64,000 nt of DNA from Cryptomeria japonica (lineage: Eukaryota > Streptophyta > Pinopsida > Cupressales > Cupressaceae). The stretch covers positions 184,559,619 to 184,623,618 of the forward strand of contig NC_081410.1 in NCBI RefSeq assembly GCF_030272615.1. Direction: 5' to 3'. Under the pieces are notes generated by a model. The model saw only the letters and a program-made list of their open reading frames with translations. It made no database searches and was not told the origin of the DNA. How positions within the stretch are numbered: position 1 is the stretch's first letter; every line of letters starts with the position of its first letter. Made by a program: the position numbers and the translations under genes. This document shows positions 22,425 to 33,939 of this stretch, in pieces.

Positions 22425-23961
22425 TGATGTAGAGGTCTCAGTATCGATATAAGATAGGTTCCCCTAATCCAAGAACACACCAAGGACCCTAGAAATCACA
22501 CAACACTCTCAGGGGTTAAGGAATATCAGTTTGACAAGTCCCACATCCCTTTCTTCCAAGCACAAGACTATCGGTACAAGGTCTCTTTCATTAACCGGTA
22601 CAAGGACCCTATGGTCAACAATGGTTTGGTCCCTTCTCCAATGCAACAATGGCTATTTAAGAATTTATTTTAATTCCCCTAGGTCAAGGAGACCTCCTTC
22701 AATCATTGAATTCAGGTTCCCTCTACCGGTTTGGGTAACTGCTACAACAAGGTCTACAAAACCTAGTAGCCCTTCTAGATCGGTTTTCTACACTTAACTC
22801 TTTATTTCTCAAAAAATCCAGACAACAAATCTAGGATTTGGATACCCTTTTGGGAGTAACAAAACATATCCTAAGGGTTCTTACTAGTAGGGAACACAAG
22901 AATCCAAACCCTACTTTGGTTAGGAGACCGATATAGCCCAATTAGGCCTATTTTACAAAGGAGTGTGTAGACACAGACCTTAATTCACCAAAACAACTCA
23001 AGTAATACTCTTAATCCATTGAAAATACACCAATTCCTAAGTATTAGGCCATGATCATACCTTTAATCCCTGATTTGAGACATGTTTGCTTACACTTGTC
23101 GGTGGTCACATGGAGTTGCCCACCTTAATGCATCAAACCCTTGCCTCCAACTGGTCCTAACCTACAAAGGGCCTTGAAAATCCTAAAATAAACTGGCCAT
23201 AATTGTATCCCCTCCAAAGCCGTGAACCACCAATGAAGGATCAGCAAGGTAAGGTCATTTCTTTGCAAAATCCTAGACAAAACTGTCAAACCTATAACAC
23301 TGCCAGAAATTTGTCGATTTCTTCCTTGTCTTGGCGAATTAGGACCTCAGACTTGATGCATCTGAAAGGTGTATGACCACTCTAACACATCCCACTAGTT
23401 TCCTAACTCCAAAATGATCGTACAGTATGGTACACCACGGAGAATAACGAAATTGCAGGAAATTCTCAGAATTATATTACTTCAATGATGCCAAAACTTT
23501 ACAAAGTCATTCTCTCCTCCCAATGATGATTGGGGATGAAATTTTATACCTTCCTCAATGATTATCAACCAACTTTTGAAATGAGGTGACCGTTGGAAGG
23601 AAGTTTCTATTTGCAACCAAAAGTTGTCATTAAAAGTTGTCAAGTTTGAGCAACTTTTGACATATGTTAAGTCCGCCTACCTAGAGGTGCTTCAACATGT
23701 CCTAAACCTTTCTAATACATCTCCAACACATAAACACCTAGAAAAATAATCAACCAAATACCCCTAGGCCCATATGCCCATGGTGACTTATCAATTTGCC
23801 AAATCCATGTCATTGGGTAACAAGGTGGGGTTTATTACAAACAATTCAAACATCAACCAAACAAGACTACCCTATTACATAGATTGAACGGTCACATTCT
23901 CATGTGTGTCCTTTAGCCTTTATTGCTCTTATTATCTTAGTCATGAGGTGCTCCTGCACCA
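22425..23961 (-). repeat. 3' LTR of chromovirus (1537 bp)
   Basis: It pairs with 30102-31638. On the plus strand it starts TGATGTAGAGGTC directly after CACTC. Confidence 0.95.
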
Positions 23962-24032
23962 TACTCCTGGGGTGAATGAATCTCAAGTCCACTTGAGATG
24001 AGGTCATGTAATGTAGTGCCATACTTCTTGAT

Positions 24033-24991
24033 CTAATCTTCATCCAACCAAATGGCTTCAGAGTCCGGTTTTCCTTTCCATTTGACCAAGTATTGTTTGT
24101 ACTCATTGTTCCTGGTCTTCTTTACAATCTTAGTGTCCAACACTTTTTCAAGTTTAGGTGGCTCATGTTTGGGAAAATCTATATCTGTTGCTTCTTCTAG
24201 GACCTGTTGTGAGTTACTTGCATTAGAGTCACCTTTAAAAGGAGTTAGAGCACAAACATTAAAAATAGGAGATATTGCAAGGTCTGATAGTAATTGAATT
24301 TCATAAGCATTGGTGCCAAACTTCTTCGAGATTTGACATGGTCCTACTTTCCTTTGCATGAGCTTAGTGTGTTTTCCCTTGGCTAACCTTTCCTTCTTCA
24401 AATTTTCCCAAACCAAATCTCCAACTTGAAACTGTACCTCTCTTCTTTTCTGATCTGCATGTTCTTTGTATTTTTCTGATGACTTTTGAAGTTGTATTTT
24501 GACCCGCTCATGAACTTCTTTTATGGCTTCAACAAAACTCTCACCATCTACACTTATGGGATCTGTATGGGGTAGTTTTCTCAACTCCAATACCCCTCTT
24601 GGATGCAACCCATACACAATCTAAAATGGTGACTTCCATGTGCTTCTGTTTACAGTGTCATTGTAGGAAAACTCAGCCTGAGGTAAGATTGAATCCCACT
24701 TTTCACCATGTTGCCTTGTAAGACATCTCAACAAATTCCCTAATGATCAGTTTACTACTTTTGTCTGCCCATCCATTTGTGGATGATAGGCTGATGAGAA
24801 GGACAGATTGGTGCCAAGTTTCCTCCACATAGTTCTCCAAAAATGGCCAACAAATTTGACATCCCTGTCAGACACTATGTTCAATGGAAGTCCATGAATC
24901 CTTGCTACTTCTCTGAAAAACAAATCTGCTATATAAGATGCATCACTAGTGGACTTACATGGCAAGAAATGTGCCATTTTACTAAACCTAT
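24033..24991 (-). pseudogene. chromovirus integrase C-half with chromodomain
   Basis: Minus-strand reading begins at [13 protein letters not shown] (24991 side) and carries the second catalytic Asp in IVSDRDVKF and the Glu region [14 protein letters not shown] stop lies near 24747. After the GPY/F-like block (VGDLVWENLKKER, KVGPCQISKKFGTNAYEIQL) comes the chromodomain, VLDTKIVKKTRNNEYKQYLVKWKGKP, ending WLDED at 24033. Chromodomains of this kind steer integration towards particular chromatin marks. Stops and frame changes make it inactive. Confidence 0.92.
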
Positions 24992-26437
24992 TGGTGCAGA
25001 AGCACCCCATTGATCATCAAGCCTCTATGAGGCAAAATATGAGATTTTTATGTTTTGATGGATGTTCAATGTAATAAGGTCAATTACGACCATATGTGAT
25101 GTAATAAGGTCAATAAGACCATTGGTTGTGTATTGAAGTCATTTAAAATCATAGGTTGGGTCTAGGAGTTAAAATTTGCAAAATTGCTCACATTGTCAAA
25201 AAATGCTCAAAGCAACTTTTGCATTATGAGAGTAATTAGGGGTTAGTTAGTAATACAAATTCAAAATGTAGTTGGATGCATTGTAACCACCATTTGGATG
25301 CATAAATAGACCTTGGAAGGTTGAATCAAGGTTTGTTTTCCAATGTACTAAGGAGAAATCAATAAAATTCTTGAAGTTTTTTGCATTGTTTCTGATTTTT
25401 CAGACATAACAGTTAGTTTTTTTGAATTTTTATCTTGTAAAATGTGGTTTTTGTCATTCCTTTTTAATTGGAGATCAAAGAGGGATGAATCCCATTTAAT
25501 TTGGTGGTGGTCTCATTGAATTTGGATTTGATTTGAATAAGATACAATAGTTTTTGTAAAAACTGCCTGGAATCAAACAAGGGTTTCCAACAGGCACTAT
25601 AAAATGTAAAACTTTTATCTTTCATGCCTTAAAAATCATCCAAAAGGATGAAAAGACTGTAAATATGTATATATTCATCCTCTAATGTGTTCAGGGCTTC
25701 ATGAAAAATTTTGACATGTGTGGAAGATAAGAAGATTTGTTGGTTTTCTTTGTGTCTTGGTTTGGTAAATCCTGATTCTTGGGAGTTGCAGAGCTTTATA
25801 CTCCTTTTTATGGAATGATTATGGTACAAATGTCATATGGATGGAAAAAATATCGAGTCTTCTTTCATTTTCTTCAAGTCTGATGTAATTTCATGGAAAA
25901 ATAAGAAAGTTATGATCATTTTGGTGAAGGCAGCCTGTTCAGAAATTGATTTCCCAAACCTGTAGTTAGAGATTGTGTTGGTACAGAAATGTATGGTCGA
26001 ATAAGGACCTATCACTTGGTGTGAGGATATATTATGGTGTTGTGAATAAACTTTATTCTTAGTAGAAAAATTCATCTTACTATTTGAGGGGTCAAATGAA
26101 CCAATCTTTAAAAACTGTTCTGAACCTATATGTGACTGTCCTATTGTTGGGATAAAAGCCTAGTGAGCAGGGTTAAGGTAACCGGGTGTCATGAAACCTT
26201 GTAGGGTGATTGAATAAGTTGAGTCTTGTGTGTTTGGTCATGGAATGGAGTACTATGATGTGTCTTTGGGTACCCTTGGGTTAATGGGTGACTTGTGAGT
26301 ATGTGGAGACCTTGAAAGGAGAAGGTGTTGATGAATTGTGAGTGAGTACCACTAGTTGAAGAGACACACCTACTAGATAGGTGAGTTGGGAGAAGGATAT
26401 CCCTAAGTAGTTGAGTTAGTGTGGATGCTTCGCATCA
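24992..26437 (+). mobile_element. solo LTR (1446 bp) inside chromovirus integrase
   Basis: It begins TGGTGCAGAAGCACC, ends GCTTCGCATCA and is flanked by CCTAT at 24987-24991 and 26438-26442. It interrupts the integrase between the codons of the MDRFSKM motif. No internal coding region is present. Its ends resemble those of the host chromovirus LTR (TGG-GCAG-AGCACC and GCATCA), so it probably comes from a related chromovirus in opposite orientation. A small hairpin, GGTGC-AGAA-GCACC, forms its first bases. Confidence 0.9.
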
Positions 26438-27052
26438 CCTATCCATTATCACAAATACATTGTCAAACCCCTTTTGGGTCCTAGGTAAACCCATTACAAA
26501 TTCCATTGACACACTTTCCCAAGGTCTTGAGGGAATGGGTAAGGGTTGATAGAGACCAGCATTGGTACTTCTTCCTTTTTCCTTTTGGAAAATGGTGCAT
26601 GTATCTACAAACTTTCTTACATCAACCTGCAATTTGGGCCAAAAGTAGTGCCTTCTTACCAATTCAAGTGTCTTGCCCAAACCAAAATGACCTGCCATAG
26701 CTCCACTATGCTTTTCCTTGATGATATTAGTCCTCATTGAGCACTTTGGTATGCACAATTTCCCACCTTTGAAAAGAAGTCCATCTTGGATCAAAAAATC
26801 AGAAAAATCCACATGATACCTTTCACCAAATTTAGTACATGCCTTGTAAATCTCCTTAAAGTCCTCATCCGCAGCATACATGTCTTTCATTGCATCAATC
26901 CCAATGCTTTCTAATTGGATTTCAGATATGGTTAGCACTCTCCTACTCAGTGCATTGACCACTTTGTTGGCTACTCCTTTTTTGTGTTTTATGGAAAAGG
27001 TGTAGGCTTGCAGGGATTCTACCCACTTCATATGCATATGGCTTAACTTTTA
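26438..27052 (-). pseudogene. chromovirus RNase H end and integrase N-half
   Basis: It continues the pol frame after a TAA at 27050-27052. SIKHKKGVANKVVNALSRR is the end of the connection and RNase H region. The integrase zinc finger shows HSGAMAGHFG, then CTIFQ, where the family has CxxC; the last Cys is Phe here. WESVSMEFVMGLP begins the catalytic core. The first catalytic Asp region ends at VFVIMD, where the solo LTR is inserted. Confidence 0.9.
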
Positions 27053-28615
27053 TTCGCTATTAATGAAACTCAAGGCTTGGTTGTCAGTGTAGACCACAAA
27101 TTCCTTTGGTAACAGATAGTGTCTCCATTTTTTCAATGCTTGAACTAGTGCATACATTTCTAGGTCATAAGAAGAATATTTTCTCTTTGCCTCATTGAGT
27201 TTTTCACTAAAGAATGTTATAGGTACGCCTTCTTGGCTTATGACTGCTCCTATGGCCACATGACTAGCATCACATTCAATCTGAAACACTTTGTTAAAAT
27301 CAGGTAAAGCAAGTACTGGTTGTTGATCTACCATTTTCTTGAGAGTTTCAAATGCCTCATTCGCCTCCTTTGTCCAAGAAAACTTACACTTTTGACAACC
27401 TTTTATGGTTTTTAACATTGGAGCACATATCTGACTGAAACCTCTTATGAAATTTTTATAAAATGTAGCTAATCCATGGAAACTTCTAACTTCACCAATA
27501 GTCTTAGGAGTAGGCCAAGAAAGAACTGCATTTACCTTATCCTGATCCATCTTCAAGTGACCTTTGGAGATCACAAATCCTAGGTAGATGAGCTCTTCCT
27601 GCATGAACAAACACTTCTCCATATTGATCATCAATTCCTCTTCACTCAACCTTTTCAAAACCATGTCTAGATGCCTCAAGTGTTCTTCCTTTGTCTTGCT
27701 AAATACTAGGATGTCATCCAAATAAACTATTACAAACTTCCCTGTGAATTCTTTCAAAACTTCATTCACAAGTCTCATGAATGTACTTGGGGCGTTAGAC
27801 AAACCAAATGGCATAACATTCCATTCATACAACCCTTCATTTGTTTTGAAGGTTGTTTTCCACTCATCACCAGGCCTGATTATAATTTGGTGGTATCCAC
27901 TCTTTAAATCAATTTTAGAAAAATAATTTGCACCCCCCAAACAATCAAGCAAATCCTCTATCCTAGGCATTGGAAATATATACCTTATGGTGATCTTATT
28001 GAGAGCTCTTGAGTAAGTACAAAGCCTCCATGTTCCATCCTTTTTGGGTGCCATAACTTCTGGTACTGCACATGGGATAAGGCTCTTCCCAATCAGGTCA
28101 AACTCTAGCAACTCCTGAATCTGCCTTGCCATCTCCTCATTTTGTTGTGGTGTGAGTTTGTATGCAGCCTTGTTAGGTAATGTGGCCCCTAGGATCAAGT
28201 CAATACAGTGACTAATCTCTCTCATTGGCGGCAAACTCCTTGGTACTCCATCTGCAACTATTCCTTGGTATCTGCCAATGATCTCCTTCACTTTTGGATT
28301 GAGATCCTTGTCCTTTCCTTCTGCCCTATCATCTGCAATAGGCTTCCCCTTTAAGGTTGGTATTGGAAGCAATGCAAAGCATATTCCTTTTTCCATCTTT
28401 ATCTCCTTGAAGAATGGTTTGCCCTCCATCATCATCACTTTGAACTCAGTTTCTTTCTGCTCTTCATTGTTTTCAGTCAGGGGCAGTAGCTCTATGACCT
28501 TGCCATTCTTTGTGATGGAATAGGTATTCCTAAAGCCATCATGGTGTGCTTTGAGATCATATTGCCATGGTCTTCCAAACAAGAGGTGACAAAGCATCCA
28601 TGTTAACAACATCAA
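27053..28615 (-). pseudogene. chromovirus reverse transcriptase and RNase H
   Basis: A long open frame of 521 codons. RT motifs: EVMAPKKDGTWRLCTYSRALNKIT, KIDLKSGYHQI, MPFGLSNAPSTFMRLVNEVL and an intact YLDDILVFS. RNase H: FQIECDASHVAIGAVISQEG, the Glu region KRKYSSYDLEMYALVQAL and VVYTDNQAL. It is the best-preserved ORF of the element. The 5' end of this frame overlaps the protease region in a different frame, so a frame change lies near 28600. Confidence 0.93.
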
Positions 28616-28860
28616 ACAAAATCTTATCTTTATATGCTCCTATCTGGAATTCTACCCATGACTGCTCTTCTATAAGAGTTTGTTGCCCTTTTGTGAGCCA
28701 AGACACCTTATAGGGGTATGGATGGGGTATCCTCCTCAATTTCAACTTCTCTACCATTTCTATTGACACAAAATTCTCAGTAGACCCTGAGTCAACTAGA
28801 ACTTTACATACCTTTCCTCTTGATTGGCAAGTGGTGTGGAAGATAGACTTCCTCTAAGGT
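28557..28860 (-). pseudogene. chromovirus aspartic protease region
   Basis: Minus-strand reading shows KVLVDSGSTENFVS (catalytic DSG near 28790) and then EMVEKLKLRRIPHPYPYKVSWL. A stop lies between the upstream gag-like frame and this motif (near 28853). The protease would process the polyprotein. Confidence 0.85.
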
Positions 28861-29004
28861 GGCTCCATAGGTGTTGATACCTTCAAGAGGGTTCTTCTCA
28901 ACATTAGTGCCTCTCCGGTCTCTAAATAGCCATATGAATCAGGTTTACTACTGCCTTGGTAATCTGATTCTTGGGTTAGATTGGCTCTCCTTTCTCCTTG
29001 GGAA

Positions 29005-30052
29005 CTAGACCCCATCTCTCTCCGGGCATCTGCTGGCAATGTGTCCCTCTTGGTTGCAATTAAAACATTTTATTGGTCCCGCTCCTCTTCCTAATGATCT
29101 TCCTCTAAAATTTGGCCTTCTACCTCTGCAGTTGCCTTTGTTGTTGTTGTCATTCCTTGAGGAAGCTTGTCCACTCTCTTCTTGAAATTCAAAATTTGAT
29201 CCTCTTCCTCTGAAGTTGCTCCTTCCTCTTGGTTGCTTACCCCCTCCTCTACTGCTATGCTCTTGTCTTCTTTTGAGCTTCTCCTCTACTTTTAATGCTA
29301 ATTGATAGCATTTATGAACAGTGTCAGGGCACAAGAGGTTCAACTCTTCTTGTATGTTCCACCTTAGGTCATTTAGATACCTTGCCACTCTTTCACTTTC
29401 ATCTTCAACCTTCTTAGACTTTATACTCAATTTCTGAAATTCTTCAGTATAGGCACACACATCCATCTCTTTCTGTCTGAGATTCTGCCTTCTCTTGTGT
29501 AATTGGACTTCATAGTCCTTAGGTACATATACTCCCTTGATCTCTGTAATCATCTTCTTCCAAGAGATGATCATTCCTCTTCCTTCTTTCAGTCTTTCTC
29601 TTTGCACAAAATTCCACCATGTCAGGGTTGCTCCCTGCATTTTTGACTTGGCAATCTTCATCTTTTGGTTGTCAGCAATGTCTTCACATTCAAAAAAATT
29701 GTTCAAGGACTCTATCTAGTCCATCAATCCATCGAGATCCATCTTCCCACTGAAAAATAGGAAGGTTTGATTTCTGGTCCATGGTTCTCCTTTCCACAAA
29801 CTTCAAGGCATTGACCAGGTACCTATGCTTTGTAGGAACTTCCTCTTCTCCCTGCCCTTGTGGGTTCTCCTCTTCTTCTCCCACTTCCTCCGAGCCATCA
29901 GGTCCTCTCTCCAGCTTGCCTTCCGAGTTCTCAATCAACTTCCTAAGTTGATCATTCTCTTCTTGGCTCTCTTGCACCATCCTGGCAAGCTCCACATTTG
30001 TCATCTTTGGAGGCATTCTTCTAGCCTCACCCTTTGATTCTTCTGCTAACAT
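29005..30052 (-). pseudogene. chromovirus gag
   Basis: It starts with ATG at 30050-30052. The N-terminal 120 codons are Glu-rich and coil-like. The capsid region follows (KSKMQGATLTWWNFVQRERL, CAYTEEFQKLSIKSKK, RYLNDLRWNIQEELN), then an RGG-rich stretch, then the zinc knuckle CFNCNQEGHIASRC. Gag forms the particle and binds RNA. A seven-T run near 29693-29700 shifts the frame, so the two halves are in different frames. Confidence 0.92.
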
Positions 30053-30081
30053 GTACTATTCTTCTTCCCAAAAGTATTCCT

Positions 30082-30098
30082 CCTATGCTCTGATACCA
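30082..30098 (-). other. primer-binding site for initiator tRNA-Met
   Basis: On the minus strand TGGTATCAGAGCATAGG starts three bases after the 5' LTR end. TGGTATCAGAGC is the standard plant sequence complementary to the 3' end of initiator tRNA-Met. Confidence 0.93.
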
Positions 30099-30101
30099 AT
30101 C

Positions 30102-31638
30102 TGATGCAGAGGTCCCGGTACCGGTATAAGATAGGTTCCCCTAATCCAAGAACACACCAAGGACCCTAGAAATCACACAACACTCTCAAGGGTTAAGGAA
30201 TATCAGTTTGACAAGTCCCACATCCCTTTCTTCCAAACAAGAGACTATCGGTACAAGGTCTCTTTCATTGACCGGTACAAGGACCCTACGGTCAACAATG
30301 GTTTGGTCCCTTCTCCAATGCAACAATGGATATTTAAGGTTTGATTTGAAGTCCCCTAGGTCAGGGAGACCTCCTTCAATCATTGAATTCAGGTTCCCTC
30401 TACCGGTTTGGGTAACTATTACAACAAGGTCTACAAAGCCTAGTAGCCCTGCCAGACTGGTTTTCTACACTTAACTCTTTATTTCTCCAAAAGTCTAGAC
30501 AACAAATCCTGGATTTGGATACCCTTTTGGGAGTTACAAAACATATCCTAAGTGTTCTTACTGGTAGGGAACACAAGAATCCAAACCCTACTTTGGTTAG
30601 GAGACCGATATAGCCCAATTAGGCCTATTTTACAAAGGAGTGTGTAGACACAGACCTTAATTCACCAAAAAAACTCAAGGAATACTCTTAAGCCATTGAA
30701 AATACACCAATTCCTAAGTCTTAGGCCATGATGAGACCTTTAACCCCTGATGTGAGACTTGTTTGCTTACACTTGCCGATGGCCACATGGAGTTGCCCAC
30801 CTTAATGCATCAAACCGTCGACTCCAATTGGTCCTAACCTTCAAAGGGCCTTTAAAATCCTAAAATACATTAGCCATACTTGCATCCCCTCCAAAGCCAT
30901 GAACCACCAATGAAGGATCATCAAGGTAAGGCCATTTCTTTGCAAAACCCTAGACAAAATTGTCAAACCTAGAACACTACTAGAAATTTGCCGATTTCTT
31001 TCTTGTCTTGGCGAATTAGGACCTCATACTTGATGCATCTGAAAGGTGTTTGGCTACTCTAACACATTGCACTGGTTTCCTAACTCCAAAATGATCGTAC
31101 AATACTGTACACCACGTAGAATAACGAAATTGTAGGAAATTCTTAGAATTATATTACTTCAATGATGCCAAAAAGTTTACAAAGTCATTCTCTCCTCCCA
31201 ATGATGATTGGGGATGACATTTTATACCTTCCTCAATGGTTATCAACCACCTTTTGAAACGAGGTGACTGTTGGAAGGAAGTTGATATTTGCAACCAAAA
31301 GTTGTCAACAAAGTTGTCAAGTTTGAGCAACTTTTGACATATGTTAAATCTGCCTACCTAGAGGTGCTTCAACATGTCCTAAACCTTTCTAAGAAATATC
31401 CAACACATAAACACCTAGAAAAATACTCAATGAAATACCCCTAGGCCCATATGCCTATGGTGGCTTATCAATTTGCCAAATCCATGTCATTGGGTAACAA
31501 GGTGGGGTTTATTACAAACAAATCAAACATCAACCAAACAAGACTACCCTATTACATAGATTGAACGGTCACATTCTCATGTGTGTCCTTTAGCCTTTAT
31601 TCCTCTTATTATCTTAGTCATGAGGTGCTCCTGCGCCA
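30102..31638 (-). repeat. 5' LTR of chromovirus (1537 bp)
   Basis: It has the same length as 22425-23961, with about 7% difference over the first roughly 790 bp. On the minus strand it begins TGGCGCAGGAGCACC, next to the CACTC duplication. Confidence 0.95.
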
Positions 31639-33138
31639 CACTCTAAGGCACATCATTGAAAAAGTTTGGGATCATAAGGATGAAGTCTTTTGCTACTTTG
31701 TAGATTTCAAAAAAGAATTTGACACGATCCCTAGGGACAAACTTTGACACAAAATAGAGGAACTTGGAGTTCCTAGTCATCCCAAGGTAGCTGTTCATAG
31801 GTTGTATGAAGAGGTCAAAGATAAAATCAAAACTTCGGCTGGCATCTTAGAAAGTTTTAGGAGTGACATTGGGGTCTAGCAGGGCTGCCCTCTATCCCCT
31901 ACACTTTTTGGTTTATACATTGACAAACTCGAAGATTGGTTAAACTTACAAAATGGGAATGGTGTTCACTTGGGCAAGTTTGTCATAAGACTCCTTTTAT
32001 ATGCATATGACCTTATCATTATTGCTAAGTCTGCTATTGGTTTACAAGAACACCTACTCTCCCTTGAGCAATTTTGTAGAACTGTGGGGATGCAAGTTAA
32101 CATCACCAAAACAAAAGTGACGATTTTCTCTACCAAAAGAACACATGACCAACATGTGTTCCATTTTGAAGGTAATACTCTTGAAGAAGTAACGGATTAC
32201 AAGTACCTTGGTATTGACTTCAACAAAAGCTTAAGTTAGGAAGGGTGCAGAAACAAGAGAGTTTTGGGAGGGTGGAAAGCATTTTATGCCTTTCAGAATA
32301 GGTGTAGAGAGGCTGAGTTATGGCACTAGAAGACCTTTCAAACTCTTTTTGGTCTTTTAGTGCTTTTGATTGTCCTTTATGGCTGTGAAGTGTGGGGCAA
32401 CAGTACTTCTGTCTTGCAATGGAAACAAATTGAGAAAATTCAAAAACGTTTGATTACAAACAAGTTCAAGCTTAAAAATCTAGTATCTTATGACATTATG
32501 TTGAGTGAAGTGGGGGCAACACCCATTGAGGGTATTGCTATGACTGGATGAGGACTGATGGCCTAGGATTGTCTTTAATGATACTCTAAGCAAAAAGAAA
32601 GAAGACTTGGATGCAACAAAATAACAAATGGTTAAGTAAATGGAATATCTACTTGAACGCGTGCCCCACCAATAGCAAATGAGATAAAAACATTTGTTAT
32701 AGACAATTTTCGCAAGTGCACTTGGGATAGAAACCTTGTGAGAAAGAAAAAATACTATATTGAAGAGTTTATCCCCACTTGTAATTATTAGCAAAAGACG
32801 TACATAGGGGCCAAAATTCCTTGGAGAGCCAAAATCCTTATTGCTCAATTAAGAACTAATTCTCACCAGCTTCGTAGTGAAACCAACCATTGGAAAAGAC
32901 CTAAAGAAGATTGGGAGGAGAGAGTGTGCATTTTCTGCTCAACGGGTAAAGTGGAAACATAAAAACACTTCATTTTAGAATGTGCAGCTTTCAAGGATAG
33001 CAGGGACAACTATATTAACATCTTGACAATGAACTCTTGGGACGATCTTTTCAGTGAGGGAATTGTTGAGAAGCTTGGAGCACTTATCATCACGCTACAT
33101 AAGAAGAGAGCTGAAATGCAGAAGGCAATCAATGCTTA
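31639..33138 (+). pseudogene. LINE ORF2, C-terminal RT and Cys/His end
   Basis: It resumes after the duplicated CACTC with LRHIIEKVWD, YFVDFKKEFD (usually KAFD) and QGCPLSPTLFGLYID. The active site reads YAYD at 32000-32011 instead of YADD, so the first catalytic Asp is lost. The middle region (LLIVLYGCEVWG) is typical of LINEs. The end shows a CxxC...H...C motif (CIFCSTGKVE, then HFILEC) and stops with TAA at 33136-33138. Stops at 31746, 31877 and 32237 and a stop inside the Cys/His motif add to the damage. Confidence 0.88.
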
Positions 33139-33219
33139 ATCTAGTGCGGTTGGCAGTTTTGTCCCATAGACTATATTTAATCTTGTAGACGTTAAAATAA
33201 TTTCTTCTTCTTCTTCTAT

Positions 33220-33822
33220 ACAAAAAGAACACCTCTCAAAACCCTTTTGTTCTCCGAAAACAAACTCTACCAATACCCTCTTTCTCCCCCGAAAAAAAAT
33301 CTTTAAACCGAAAAAAACTTTGGGCAACCTCTCAACACAACAAACTGACCACATAGTTCCATGATTAAACTTAACCCACGAAATCAATCCGTCATGAATG
33401 TTCACGCCAAGTGACATAAAATCCCTGCAATTTCCGGATAGTCCCTGCCAGCTAATCAACGCCATCACCGCCACGTTACCACGAACGTAGCCCTGGGGAA
33501 ATTTTCGCCTGCACTGCCCCCGAAAACTCTGCCATATGCCCCTAACTCCCTGGAAGTTCGCTGCCGATAGACAAGATGATGAGACTGACACTTTTCCGGG
33601 GTAAAAAGCCCAAACGGGTAGCCTATCGGCTTAATTAATTAATTAATAATAATAATAAAAATTGGTCCCTTGTTTATATAAAAAAATAAAATATGCAACA
33701 TATTTGGCTGGGTGAACAAACAAACATTTTACGTCCACATTTGAAGGCAGGCTGAAATTTAAGGTTTTTGAGTCCGAAAAATATCAAACGTATACGAGAC
33801 AGAAGAAAATGGTAGATGCAGG
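33220..33822. other. flanking host-like DNA with possible divergent promoter
   Basis: The region 33360-33600 is richer in G+C than its surroundings. A TATATAAA lies at 33675-33682 on the plus strand, about 145 bp before the exon candidate at 33823. On the minus strand a short open reading starts at ATG 33535-33533 (MAEFSGAV...). A 36-bp segment at 33225-33260 matches 18968-19008 on the far side of the LINE. Confidence 0.35.
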
Positions 33823-33939
33823 ATGAGGATGCTTACAGCTCAAAAGGCTGATCAAATGTTGGTTCGTTCGTTAGTTACGCGTCGTACCAATATCAGTACC
33901 ATTTTGCCAACTGTAATGTCGCGACCTCGTCATCTTCTG
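33823..33939 (+). CDS. candidate first exon of an unknown host gene
   Basis: ATG to a GTATGT donor gives exactly 39 codons with no stop. The peptide is rich in Arg, Ser, Thr and Leu with almost no acidic residues (LVRSLVTRRTNIST, VMSRPRHLL), which resembles a mitochondrial or plastid targeting presequence. A TATATAAA lies about 145 bp upstream. I cannot find the next exon in the transposon-filled DNA downstream. It is too short for a domain match, and chance is a real alternative. Confidence 0.3.

Larger units (their letters stand above)
22425..31638 (-). mobile_element. Ty3/gypsy chromovirus, nested in the LINE
   Basis: It is 9214 bp on the minus strand, with identical-length LTRs (1537 bp) and a 5-bp duplication CACTC at 22420-22424 and 31639-31643. 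Its order, read minus, is 5' LTR, a PBS to initiator tRNA-Met, gag with a zinc knuckle, protease, RT, RNase H, integrase with a C-terminal chromodomain, then 3' LTR. The chromodomain defines the chromovirus branch. By hand the LTRs differ at about 7% over the first half, so it is older than the Tat element. It was later split by a solo LTR. Confidence 0.95.
19597..33138 (+). mobile_element. LINE retrotransposon, split by a chromovirus
   Basis: Left part 19597-22424, right part 31639-33138. Removing 22425-31638 and one copy of CACTC restores the RT reading across the join. The element encodes ORF1 and an endonuclease-RT ORF2 with a C-terminal Cys/His motif. The 5' end is not defined. The 3' end probably lies after a TTC repeat near 33200-33216. 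Frameshifts and stops make it inactive. Confidence 0.88.

Noticed and set aside
33136-33591. 151-codon minus-strand gene
   Set aside because: It lacks an ATG at its start, runs into the TTC repeat and LINE end, and has no domain. At most part of it is a decayed exon.
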